64,000 nucleotides of DNA, taken from contig OZ023267.1 in NCBI GenBank assembly GCA_964006375.1, forward strand, positions 15,635,471 through 15,699,470, written 5' to 3'. Source of the stretch: Tillus elongatus. Lineage: Eukaryota; Arthropoda; Insecta; Coleoptera; Cleridae. Below the pieces are notes generated by a model. It did not search any database. It was not told the origin of the DNA and worked only from the letters and a program-made list of their open reading frames with translations. Every line of letters starts with the position of its first letter. Position 1 is the stretch's first letter. Shown piece by piece: positions 32,102 to 41,850 of this stretch. The translations under genes and the position numbers were made by a program.

Positions 32102-32140
32102 CTGTAACCGGTTTCGCTGCTTGGCAACATCCTCAGACAG
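32102..32140 (-). ncRNA. Hammerhead-type ribozyme motif downstream of PLE endonuclease
   Basis: Minus strand 5'-3': stem I CTGT (32140-32137); CTGAGGA (32136-32130); one extra T; stem II GTTGC/GCAGC with CAA loop; GAAA (32115-32112); a minimal helix III (ACCGGT); T17 at 32106; then ACAG, which pairs perfectly with the first CTGT. All invariant core bases are present. PLE elements are known to carry hammerheads. Activity here is untested. Confidence 0.65.
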
Positions 32141-32459
32141 ATAAAACTTGAATGAATACGAAATCGTTACAACTATGAATAAAGATCTGTTGCTACGTTA
32201 TGATGTTTTATCAAAAAATTATTTAAAATTGAAAATAAAATGAAACATAAATGACGGATCGGTCTTTCAAAATGCCTACGTGATGTATGTGATTATTTAA
32301 CCTAAAGCTAGAACTAACCTATAACAGTATTAATAACAGTTACATGAATAAAATAATTAACAATAACAGTAATAAAGCAGACTATATACAATGAAAATAT
32401 CGACATACATGAATTCATTTTCCCGGTTACAACTTTTTTGAAAAAATGGTTAGATTTAT

Positions 32460-32804
32460 TTAATTAGGACGAAGAATACTCAAGAAGGGGGAATTCATTA
32501 AATCAGTTTGCTGATGTAAAACAAGGTTACTGTTGTCGTGTGTGTGCTTTTTGACTCCTAAAGATTCAAAAAAGTTTAGTTTACGCTTGTCATTACAAAA
32601 ATGTGGTGGTGTTATACGGTTATTTACTGTAGGCTTATGTTGGGTATCGATCATGTGTTTTGCAAATGGAGATTTGTCAGCCTGGTTATTTATAATAGCA
32701 AAAATATATTCTTTGTATCGGGTGTTAAAATTTCTAGAAGTTTCACCTATGTAGATTGCGTTAAAATGTGTAAAAGCTAATTTATAAACTCCAGATTTTG
32801 TCAA
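32460..32804 (-). pseudogene. PLE GIY-YIG endonuclease fragment
   Basis: Encodes SGVYKLAFTHFNAIYIGETS and RNFNTRYKEY, which are the GIY and YIG strands plus the conserved Arg, then FAKHMIDTQHKP. In PLEs this domain cuts the target. The Cys pair usual between GIY and YIG (CNTC) is AFTHF here. The 115-codon frame is open, but no RT is attached in frame. Confidence 0.85.
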
Positions 32805-33101
32805 GAAACAAAATTTTTATTTCGCGTTAAATAACAAGTCGTGTGTTGTGTTGTAAGATTTAAAAGCTACATTTGTATTTGTACAGGTATTTAAAATTTT
32901 CTAAAGCCTTTCTGAAATGGTTCCAAAATAAGTTATCGAAACATACCTTTGTCTTTATTATTTAGATAAATTGAATTAATCGCTAATTTTATTCCCTTTC
33001 CCCTATAATTTTATCTATTATTTTAACACAATAGCTATTTGCTTAATTATTGACACTTCTTTTCCACATTTGTTTTGAGACATGGGTATTGAAAATGCGT
33101 A

Positions 33102-33392
33102 TCATTCTATGATACGCAGACATGAATCGTATGGTATGGTTGTGTCAGTGTAAGTTTCTTTTCTATATATTGAAAAGTCAAATGAATTATTTTCTAAAAT
33201 TCTAATCGTTAAGCCTAAAAAAATTAGACAACTATTAGCTTCTTCTTCTAAAGTAAACTTAATATTTGTGTGAAGGTTATTAATAAAATTTAAAAATTCA
33301 TTTAATTCTGTATGGCTGCCTTGACAACTTGCTAAAATGTTATCTACGTATCTGTACCAAACGACAATATTATGTGACAGTTGTGATGTCAA
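33102..33392 (-). pseudogene. PLE reverse transcriptase palm fragment
   Basis: Encodes WYRYVDNILASCQGSHTELN, SCLIFLGLTIRI and YRKETYTDTTIP. WYRYVDD is the PLE catalytic block, and here the second Asp is Asn (YVDN). FLGLTI and the YRK.T.TDTTIP segment are the following PLE blocks. The fragment ends where the HK.A..R region should start. Inactive because of the catalytic change and truncation. Confidence 0.85.
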
Positions 33393-33540
33393 ACTCTGGT
33401 TTTCTAGGTTTTATATACATATGTTAGGAGACAACGGACTACTCATAGGTAGGCTTTCATTTTGCATAAAAATTTTAGGTGTACAATGAGGAAGTTGCAT
33501 ATAATTTACTTTTGATGAAAAACATATTTAAAGTACAGCA

Positions 33541-33649
33541 AAATACTCTAAGAATATATGTCTACAAGTAAACGCCCCTTAAAGTGAACCACTAATTAGT
33601 AATTAATTATTGAAATATTGAATATAATTAAAAAAGACAGGGTGGGCGA
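33541..33649. other. Spacer
   Basis: AT-rich spacer with nothing seen. Confidence 0.5.
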
Positions 33650-34480
33650 AAACGCGATCTGATTGGTGAATAGGTTTGTGACGTCACGATCCGGTAAATC
33701 TGCGTGATACCGTTGTTTGCATCGAATTTTGAGCAGTTTTATCACAATTTTAAGTAGTTTTGGTGTTTGGTGTATAATATAGGTTCAAAGGTAGTATGAT
33801 CTGTTTAATCTAGTTTAGTGCGTGACTGTGTGATGGCTTCAGCAGATTAAGAACCACAATACGAGAATGCGAAAGACATAACAGTGCCTGGACATTAATA
33901 TTATAAGTGCTGTATAGTGCCCAAATGTACTTTTACAACAATAACTACCCCAACAAATTATTCTTTAATATACCTAAGGATGAGAAAATCAGGAAGAAAT
34001 GGTGTATATTTTTCTTGTATATTATTTGAGTGGAGAACATTTTGAGGTTATGCTTTTATTTACATTATGTTTTATAAGAAATTACTACATAACATCTAAC
34101 AAAGAAAATAACACGAAAATAAGGTCCATATCAGACACATACCTCCCATATTTCACTCCTTTTAGCTCAGCACCCATAAAATTCGGGTTGTTTCCTAAAA
34201 ACGCAAACATTGCTAGTACATAAATTTTTGGTAAATTATAAGATTGTCCTTGGACAAATCTAACTTCTGTAGCTATACTATAAGACTGTACAGTTTTTAC
34301 AAATAATTAATACGAGTATATAGATATTAACAACAATATAAGAACAATAACTATCCGGCACACGTAAGTAGCATAGACACTAATGGTGAGATGAGAATAT
34401 CTGTGTGAGTAAGCGAGACTCGTTTGGCCGATACCGGATCGTGACGTCACAGTAGGCCGTCTTTGTTTACGGTAGTGTTT
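33650..34480 (+). mobile_element. THAP-type DNA-transposon relic bounded by inverted repeats
   Basis: A perfect 19-bp inverted repeat (33678-33696 and 34432-34450), containing the palindrome TGACGTCA, brackets a THAP-like exon. Outside the repeats both sides carry related ggcg(a/c)aaaac strings. THAP domains are the DNA-binding ends of P-element-type transposases, so this may be a deletion derivative of such a transposon. A domesticated THAP gene fragment is possible too. Confidence 0.45.
33831..34012 (+). pseudogene. THAP-like zinc-finger fragment
   Basis: From an ATG at 33832 the frame reads MASAD, stop, EPQYENAKDITVPGH, stop, YYKCCIVPKCTFTTITTPT. After a one-base shift near 33957 it reads LFFNIPKDEKIRKKWC. 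The pattern C-x2-4-C with a following basic-rich FxxPxDxxxRxxW segment is THAP-like. The C-terminal C-x2-H is not seen. With two stops and a shift it is a pseudogene. Confidence is moderate because only half the domain is visible. Confidence 0.5.
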
Positions 34481-34914
34481 TGGCGCGGAGACAATTATTT
34501 TGATTTTCTATATTTTTTTACAGGAAAACTATTAGTTAAAAATTTAGGGTATTAGTGATTTTTTTAAAATGAAAATGCATTAAAAACATATTAATTTAGA
34601 ACTTTTCTCTTTTATGTAACTGACTAATGTAGGTTCTGTGCCCTTTTTGTATCTAGTGGGATGTTATTGTGTCTTTGATTTTTTAAGACCTGCTATACAT
34701 TTAGATAATATCTATCGTCTGTTTGTTGTATTTATTTTGTTTTATTTTGTTCGAGCTGTCTGTAATCTATTTTGTTATTTTTAGGCTCCTAAAAGGCCAT
34801 TAAAGCGTGCTTATATATAAAGCATGTTTTGCAAAGAACTTGCAGTTTTTGCCCGCAATAAATTCTCGATAGTTTTGAGTGGGACAGTTTTTTTAGTGAA
34901 TTTTTATTTTAGAA
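34481..34914. other. Unassigned AT-rich sequence
   Basis: Nothing identified. Confidence 0.5.
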
Positions 34915-35292
34915 AAGCACAAATAGAGAGGTATCGATGGTGAGACTTTGCAAAAATTTTTTCAAATGAGCGCGAACTAGGACCCCTAGAACCCATATCC
35001 GGGGTCATATAAATATACTGTATTCAACCGATAACTGAAAAGATAATTAACCCATTTCGATGAAACTCGGCAAGTGCCTTTATTTTATTAATGGCTTGGA
35101 TGAGTTTGCTATCCAGGAAAATCGGACAAGGTTTTCCGGGAAAATTCTAAGTTTTCTTTAGAAAAAAAATTTCTTCGAAAATTACAAAGCTATTACTACA
35201 TACCAAAATTGAATTTTCTAAGTTTATCATAAATTGAGTTATCCAAGTTTGAAGCATTTAATAAAAATTAACTACCATAACGCCCGAATTTT
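34915..35292. mobile_element. TIR-element family copy without (TA)n
   Basis: Collinear with 24823-25320 from tagagaggtatcgatggtga to the right terminal repeat (actaccataacgc), but the (TA)n site is only atataaatatactgtat. It shows the form of the family before, or without, microsatellite expansion. The left terminal repeat is missing. Confidence 0.7.
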
Positions 35293-36036
35293 TATTTTTT
35301 AAATTATTTCTCCTACAGGATGAGCTCTCTATAATAGCAACAGTTTTATATATTTAATATATCTACTCTTAATTTACTGTATCGCTAAGTCCTAATGCAT
35401 TATTCAATTTAAAACAATATTTTCAGTAAATGCTGAAAATGATTGGAAAACGTAAAGTCTTAGGAATGCACATTAACGTCAAAGAAAACGATTGTCCTTA
35501 GAGAGATGACTTCACCGAGCAAGTAGCGTCTGCAAAAGAGTTATGGGAGACTTATAAATATTATACCAATAAATTATTTTAGAACAAGACTGTATCCGAC
35601 ATGGTTTGGGGATTGGTGGTTTATGAATCAGAGTGTCTGAAGCGAGCGCTTCTGTCTCAGTAGTTGTATTTCAGCTTCAGTTCTAATGCACGATGCAATA
35701 CAATGTAATTACTCTTTGAAGTTTATGTCTTTATCTCGCTCAGCTTTGACAACTTTATGTGGAGCATTCTTTCCAACAATTAATTCTACTGTAATTTGAA
35801 TTTCATAAAGTTACTTTGCTGGATGTCTTCCGGAGAGCTGCCTTGAATAATGTCCTAATTTTCATTACGTCGTAAAGCTCCTTTTATAAGATTGGTATAT
35901 AGTTAATTATTGATTCAGGAGAAGAAGCAAGTCGGTCCTTGCATTTTAAACAGTTCTCGTTTTTTAGACATTAATGATCGAAAAATAAACTGTACCCTTA
36001 CATCATACTACTACTTACAGCTCCGCGTGACTACAT
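35293..36036. other. Unassigned AT-rich sequence
   Basis: Nothing identified. Confidence 0.5.
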
Positions 36037-36300
36037 TCTTTATTAAGTGAGTGGTAGACACGAAGCAACGTGCCGTCACCTAGTTGCGGAACCAAGTAGT
36101 ATGTTGTCACGCCAGCTCCATATAACACAAAGTGTTAAAAAGTAGAGACTGTATACAACCAACTAACAATTTCGTAAATTGTCAGCCCTGACCCATTTCT
36201 ACCCTAATATAGGGACAAAGTATGGAAGGCTAGATGTATTCTCACCACAATTAGAACCGTAGACCGGTTTCGCTCTAATTAGAGATCTTCAATACGGCAG
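36037..36300 (-). repeat. Lone retrozyme-like unit (minus strand)
   Basis: The reverse complement of one array unit of 3081-4302 (caccactcac block, aacactttgtgtta, gggtagaaatggg, tctacggttctaatt). The hammerhead-like core at about 36252-36292 reads TTGAAGA with the stem II side TCTCT opposite AGAGC and an intact GAAACCGG...CGGTT. The C3 change should abolish cleavage. It shows that the unit is dispersed and not confined to the array. Confidence 0.75.
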
Positions 36301-36306
36301 TGTACC

Positions 36307-36535
36307 GTAGGCATGGTAGTGTCCTTCTAAACATAAAATACTTTTACTTCTGGTCTATCATTGTATTCCTTAAATATCATAGCCATATAGTACATTTTAG
36401 AAACTTGTAGGCACGGTAGTATCCTTCTAAACATAAAATACTTCTATGTTTGGTTGTTCGTTATACATCGTGATTATCACAGCCATAAGATGTTCGTTTA
36501 GGAAGTTGTAGGCACGGTAATGCCCTTCGTCTATA
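36307..36535. repeat. ~100-bp tandem repeat, 2.3 copies
   Basis: Units start at 36307, 36407 and 36508 with the motif gtaggca(t/c)ggta, then ccttctaaacataaaatact and later a catagccata block. It directly abuts the lone retrozyme-like unit. Confidence 0.8.
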
Positions 36536-37188
36536 AGTGCATTTGGCACGCTAAACTGATGACTTCTTGAGTTCGCATCTGAAGCACGTAAATCTCGGAT
36601 AGTAGATGCGACTTCACAGCATGAATTGAAGCGGGAATTGGAGTAAATATCTTCATGGTCTGAAATGCTAAATAAAGCATTAAATAAAGAAAAGACACAA
36701 CTAGATTGCTATAAATAAATATATAACTATGAATCCAAAATTTTGAAAACAACCAAAAAGTTGTCACTTTTGTAATTATTTTTTTGTTTATAACTCAAAG
36801 CATTGAATAAAACATTTTTTCTAGGTTCTGAAGTGGAAGCTTCTAAAGCATTCTAAATTTATTATTGAGGAATTTGATATGGTATCTATAACGGGAAGGT
36901 AAAAATAAAAATATCCACACGTATACCGTCTTAAATGCAACACCATACAAGCCAACAAAATACTCTAGAACAACCCATGTAAAGACTAATAAAATTCAAT
37001 AAAGAAACAAAAACCTACTCATAGATGTATACAATGTCTAGACAGTGAATTATTATCATGAGAGGAAGAAAATAAAACTAACCATTTTACAGGCACATCA
37101 TAAGACCTGATATAAAATTTAAAATCTAAGTCAGGATTGATTGCCAAATATGATGTATGTATGTATTAAAGAAGGTAAGCAAGTGTTT
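36536..37188. other. Unassigned AT-rich sequence
   Basis: Nothing identified. Confidence 0.5.
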
Positions 37189-37199
37189 AGGTACAGTGA

Positions 37200-38096
37200 C
37201 CCACACAAACAGACATCACTATACCTAAACACTCACTACACCCACATACACACAAAATGGCCGCATACAGATACTTAATAAACAGAATGATAAATGTACC
37301 ACTTCATAACGACGAACGAGAAAAGGAGTACAACATCATAATACAAATAGCATCAAGAAATGGATACAACAAGAAAACAATAGAAAAGCTAGTAAAGCAA
37401 ATCAAAAACAAACAAATCAACAAAACCGAAAACAAAACACCAGAAACAAACACAAAATACACCACATTTACTTATAACCACCACATCAAAAAAATAACAC
37501 AAACACTCAAACAATATGACTTAAAAATGAGCTACAAAACCCATAACAAAATAATAAACAAAATAAATAAAAAACAAGAAAACAACCCACATGAATTAAA
37601 CGGAATATATCAAATAGAATGTAACACATGCAAAAAAAATATAGGAATGACAAAAAAATCAATAGAAACAAGATTCAAGGAACATATAACAGCATTAGAT
37701 AAAATCCACATACCTAGCTACAAATCAAACGTAGCTACACACATTCACAACACAAAACACCAAAAACCAGACATCACTCAATTACAACTAATGAAACATG
37801 TTAAAGACCACAAAAAAATGGAAATCTTGGAACAATACTACATTCAACAAACAAACAATAGGAAACAATTAATGCCAGAACAAAGCCAGGTACAAACATT
37901 TAAACAAAACTTAATAAAGGCCATACAAATAGACAAATTATCAAACCACAGTGAACAAGACATGAGACCGATACACACGACACAGCCCGAAGGCACAACT
38001 AATCAGAGAACAGGAAACCGACCAATAGAAGCTCACGGCGCATGCGCCACGTACAATCTCAGACGTAGACCAGACAGGAGCGATAACAATCAGTAG
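37200..38096 (+). CDS. PLE RT-end/GIY-YIG endonuclease frame, intact but 5' truncated
   Basis: The frame is open from 37200 (PTQTDITIPKHSLHPHTHKM, the PLE segment after the RT palm) to the stop at 38094-38096. The ATG at 37257 lies inside the conserved HKMAAYR motif, so it is not a true start. The Lys/Asn-rich linker (residues 25-110 from that ATG) leads to NGIYQIECNTCKKNIGMTKK and SIETRFKEH. This is GIY-YIG with the Cys pair intact and YIG changed to NIG. HIHNTKHQKP and MEILEQYYI follow. The composition is very A-rich on the sense strand. No internal stops across about 298 codons suggests recent insertion. It cannot act alone without the RT palm. Confidence 0.8.
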   Translation, partial: PTQTDITIPKHSLHPHTHKMAAYRYLINRMINVPLHNDEREKEYNIIIQIASRNGYNKKTIEKLVKQIKNKQINKTENKTPETNTKYTTFTYNHHIKKITQTLKQYDLKMSYKTHNKIINKINKKQENNPHELNGIYQIECNTCKKNIGMTKKSIETRFKEHITALDKIHIPSYKSNVATHIHNTKHQKPDITQLQLMKHVKDHKKMEILEQYYIQQTNNRKQLMPEQSQVQTFKQNLIKAIQIDKLSNHSEQDMRPIHTTQPEGTTNQRTGNRPIEAHGACATYNLRRRPDRSDNNQ

Positions 38097-38140
38097 CGTG
38101 CTGATGATGAACTGGGACGGTTCGAAACTGCAGTCCGCGC
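38096..38140 (+). ncRNA. Hammerhead ribozyme (type I-like) after the PLE stop codon
   Basis: The best-formed copy in the window. Stem I is GCGTG (38096-38100) with CGCGC (38136-38140). CTGATGA (38101-38107) is followed by one extra T, stem II GAAC/GTTC (38109-38112, 38120-38123) with a 7-nt loop, GAAA (38124-38127), a 2-bp helix III (AC/GT around TGCA) and the GTC cleavage triplet ending at 38135. Stem I closes with one G-U pair. The motif begins on the last base of the stop codon. Short helix III is typical of PLE hammerheads. Confidence 0.75.
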
Positions 38141-38181
38141 AAACCAATAAGAAATCACAAACGTACAGCAAACAAATAAAT

Positions 38182-38189
<8 letters not shown>

Positions 38190-38255
<66 letters not shown>
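38190..38255. repeat. (TA)n microsatellite
   Basis: About 66 bp of TA, followed directly by a TIR-family segment. Confidence 0.97.
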
Positions 38256-38260
<5 letters not shown>

Positions 38261-38395
38261 TATATACTGAAACTGACCCAGGATACGTGTTCTAGGGGGC
38301 CCAGTTCGAGTTAATTTAAAGAAATTTTTTCAAAAGTCGCAACCTCCATATTAGTGAATTTCTTTTAAGAACATTCTCTAAAAGAATTAAATTCA
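38256..38395. mobile_element. TIR-element family fragment
   Basis: Shares aaactgacccaggata, ttctaggggg, the caaaagtcg...attagtgaatt block and the family hairpin with 51280-51430 and 28330. Right half only. Confidence 0.6.
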
Positions 38396-38607
38396 AAAAG
38401 CCTGCTCAACATTTCAAACGAATATTTTACAACAAGAGATCTACATAGCTGAAACTTACCAATACTTATACATAACACAAATATCAGTTTAATAATAAAT
38501 TAAACCAAACACAGCAGACAAACGACACTGCAGAAGTTATTCCAGATTTCACGCAGTTTGAACTGTGCACTCCGTGAAGCCACACAAAACGTCAGTATTT
38601 CTTGAAC

Positions 38608-38677
<70 letters not shown>

Positions 38678-38739
38678 CGGAATTTGTCGGTGTAATTGAT
38701 CTGACTGTCTCAGGAACAAATAACTACGAAATGTTCTTT
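38396..38739. other. Unassigned sequence with a (TA)n tract at 38612-38674
   Basis: Contains a (TA)n tract of about 63 bp. No other feature seen. Confidence 0.7.
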
Positions 38740-38789
38740 TAACACAAGGGAAGTCAATACTATACTTGGAAAGAAATGTGTTAGAGACT

Positions 38790-39729
38790 TTCGAACATTC
38801 AATTCAAACATAAGAAGTATTGCAAAAAATTTTGATGAGTTTAAGGTGGTTATTGAACAGTTTACTTTTGACCTCGATTTGATAGTCTGCAGGGATATAA
38901 CCTCTACTATAGTGGGGGTAACTTTAATAGATCTGACGGAGTGATAGTCTATGTGATCTCCGCTTATGATAGCCATTGCGAGATTAAGTGGATGGGTCCT
39001 ATTTATTGTTTGGAAGTGGTAGTGCGTAACGAGTCCAGGCCACTTTTAATAACGGCGACTTATCGTTCGCCAGCGTCTTCACTAGACATATTTATTGGGG
39101 CACTGTTGGACTATCTTGGAACGTGTGAAAATAGGAAGACAAACACTCATGTTATGGTTGGCGACCTTAATATAGACATTTTGAATTGGACAGAATCGAG
39201 TGACAATTATTTGAATATTTTGGCATCTAAGGGGTTTTCTTTGCTGATAAATGAACCAACACGTGTTTTTGGTGCGAGTACTAGCTGCATAGACCACATA
39301 TTTGTAAAGTCTCCGTCTAACTCTACTTTTGAAATGACACCTATGGTTCTCCAGAGCTGCATCACTGACCATTATAGTACCGTGCTAAATATATCGATTG
39401 GGCCTCTAAATGGGGACAATAAAACAATAAGAACAGTGAGTGTTTTAAACCTTTCCACTTTGAAACAGGAACTGTTGGATGCAACGTGGGTGGACGTGTA
39501 TTACACCGACAGTGCTGATTCTGCAACAGAAATTTTTATTGAAAAAATAAGATCTAGTATTGCAAATAACATCCTCAACAGGAAAAAAGGGAAGTTAAGA
39601 GAAATCAATGGATCACAGTGGGGATTGTTAGGGCTTGTAATAGGAATCGGGATTTATATGGACAGCTACAGCGATACCCTGATGATAGACAACTGCGAAG
39701 ACATTTTAACAGTTATAGAAATAGGCTGA
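38790..39729 (+). pseudogene. APE endonuclease pseudogene
   Basis: Early residues FNSNIRSIAKNFDEFKVVIE are visible at 38790, followed by LDLIVCRDIT where the catalytic ET motif should be. After a break, the frame 38941-39729 holds LITATYRSPASSLDIF, HVMVGDLNIDILNW (the GDxN motif), STSCIDHIFVKS and SCITDHYSTVLNI (the SDH-type motif). The order is that of a full APE domain. The frame then shifts into the linker. Confidence 0.8.
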
Positions 39730-39739
39730 ACGACATAAT

Positions 39740-41476
39740 AAGAGCCAGAAAAAGGGACTTTTACCGTGAAACACTACAGCATAGAAAGGGAAGCGCAAAA
39801 GATGTCTGGAAGTTTGTCAATTCTATAGGCCAGAAGGAAGAGAAAAAAGAGTTATAAGAGATCAAAAGTGATAACGTGGCCATAAAATATAAAAAAGATA
39901 TTGCCTGCAAATTCAATGAATACTTTGCCGAGGTGGGTAAGAGATTGGCAGAAAAAATAAAGAAAAAAGGAGAACACCATCAAAAGAGAAAAACATCTAA
40001 AGTCATGTTTTTTTGGAGAGACGACAAAAGAGGAGCTTGAAGGGACTATTAACACTAGGAACTTCTCCTGGGTTGGACGGCATAAGAGGTTCCGCTTTGA
40101 GGGCTACTTCAAACAGCATTTCAGCCCCGATATCGTGTTTAATAAATATGTCCTTTCGTAATGGATGTTTCCCAGAGGTATTGAAGATGTCTGCTATTGT
40201 TCCCATACACAAAGGTGGTGACAAAACTTTAATGGAAAACTATAGGCCCATATCCCTGATTTCCAACATTGCAAAGATTTTTGAGAAGATTATAAAGCTT
40301 AGGATGACCAACTATTTAAAAGAATTTAAGTTGCTGTCGGAGAGACAGTATGGATTTCGTGATGGTAGATCCGCGCAGGATGCCATAGCGTGCGTTATTG
40401 AGAGGATTATTGCCGAGATGGACAACGGATCTCCAAGCATGTGCATTTTTATTGATTTCGCAAAAGCCTTCGACACCGTGGACCATGGAATGCTGTTGGA
40501 TGCTTTGGAATCTGTCGGGTTTAGAGGAAGCATACACAGGCTGCTAAAGAGTTACCTTCTGTGAAGAAGACAATGTGTAAAGATAGGTGAACACATTAGT
40601 GAGCAAAAAATAATAGAATATGGAGTTCCACAGGGCACAGTCATCGGCCCCATAATGTTCAACATATACATTAACGAATTGTTTGCACAGTCGTCTCAGG
40701 GTACTGTCGTTGGCTTCGCAGATGATACCGCCATATTATACAAGGGAGAAACGTGGGAAGAGCTGAAAAGTAAAGCCGAAGATGACTTCAAAAACATATC
40801 AACGTGGTTTGACTCCAGATTGCTCACGATTAACTTCAACAAGACTAAATGTCTGCCTTTTTGTAGCTACGCCAGCGGCTTGCCGTTATACGCGGCTTTG
40901 GAGATTAAAGATGGAGGTCATGGAACCGTGCGGATAGATGTCGTGAGGACGGTGAAATACCTGGAGGTGACAGTGGACTGTCATCTGAGATGGGATGAGC
41001 ACATAAATAATCAGGTGTGCAAAATAAGATTTTTGAGCAGCAGGTTTAAAATGTACCGAGATATGTTTGACCGAGAGCATCTAAAGATCATATACAAGTC
41101 TTTGGTTGACACACATCTGCGGTACGCTAATATCATCTGGTAAGGAGCTGCAAGATGTCATATAAAAAGACTGGAAGTCGCTCAGAAGTGGATTTAAAAA
41201 ATAATTGGGAACATATGTTATACTTACCCAAGTGATGATCTTTATACGGAAATGCGTGTCCCGGATCTCTCTCAGATTTACCTTGGGTCTGTGGGTATCT
41301 GGCAACAAAAGAATAGAGGAAGAGTCACTGAAGAATTCCATGGCTATCACACTCGATCGATTTGGAGTGCCAGCATGATCCCGAGGTTAAATAAGTCTCA
41401 GAACCTGCGATGTCATGTTCAAATGGGACCAAGACTACACAACTTCTTGCCATCGAACGAACGAGCGAGTGAGTGA
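39740..41476 (+). pseudogene. Reverse transcriptase pseudogene
   Basis: The linker (39618-39857) has VWKFVNSIGQKE. RT blocks are TSPGLDGIRGSAL, KTLMENYRPISLISNIAKIF, RQYGFRDGRSAQDA, CIFIDFAKAFDTVDHGML (40013-40561), a TGA at 40562-40564, then IIEYGVPQGTVIGPIMFNIY, GFADDTAILYKG (the FADD catalytic pair), KYLEVTVDCHLRWDEHINNQ and LRYANIIW with another stop at about 41141. The C-terminus continues with IYLGSVGIWQ and GPRLHNFLP. Catalytic residues are retained, but at least three stops block expression. Confidence 0.85.
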
Positions 41477-41850
41477 GTGAGTGAGTGAGCAAGTATGTGT
41501 GAGTGTGATTGTTTCTAATTTTGTACTGTATTTTATTTGTTTTGTCTGGGATCTTAATGGGACCATTTTAATTGGCTTATTTGTTGCAATAGTTAGGATT
41601 GTTTAGTTTTGTAAGTAATGTTTGTATAGTGTAAATGAAATATGTATTGTAATCTTCCTTGTAGCCATGCGCTGTCTGCCTTCTTAAGATAGCGATGTTG
41701 CGCTGGATTGAGGATTGTTAAGTACAACATTTATATTCCAGACCCACGCACAAGTCTTTGACTTTTGTGGGATAGTTTGGATTTATTCTCCCTCTGTTGG
41801 TATTTTTGTAGAATCATTGTAATCTACTTATCTGAATAAATCTATATTAA
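41477..41850 (+). other. 3' region of the Jockey/CR1-type element
   Basis: Begins with the GTGA repeat and is non-coding. It ends near an AATAAA. No clear poly-A or target duplication was found. Confidence 0.5.

Larger units (their letters stand above)
32070..33540 (-). mobile_element. Penelope-like element, 3' half with hammerhead
   Basis: On the minus strand the order is RT palm (33392-33102), a decayed linker, GIY-YIG endonuclease (32804-32460), and a hammerhead-type motif (32140-32102). This is the expected PLE order. The 5' half is missing. It is distinct in sequence from the PLE at 7345-16030. Confidence 0.8.
37189..38140 (+). mobile_element. Penelope-like element, 3' part with intact C-terminal frame and hammerhead
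   Basis: A 5'-truncated PLE copy: the end of RT, linker, GIY-YIG frame, stop codon, then a hammerhead. At the 5' junction a short inverted duplication (37189-37204 against 37218-37233) forms a hairpin, a kind of end irregularity often seen in PLE insertions. Confidence 0.8.
38740..41850 (+). mobile_element. Jockey/CR1-type non-LTR retrotransposon, degraded
   Basis: A plus-strand element with endonuclease, RT and a 3' region, broken by a handful of stops and shifts. The 5' part with any ORF1 is missing. A GTGA-repeat (about 41465-41492) lies just after the coding end and an AATAAA near 41836 is close to the probable 3' end. It is different in sequence from the Jockey-like family at 58732. Confidence 0.8.
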
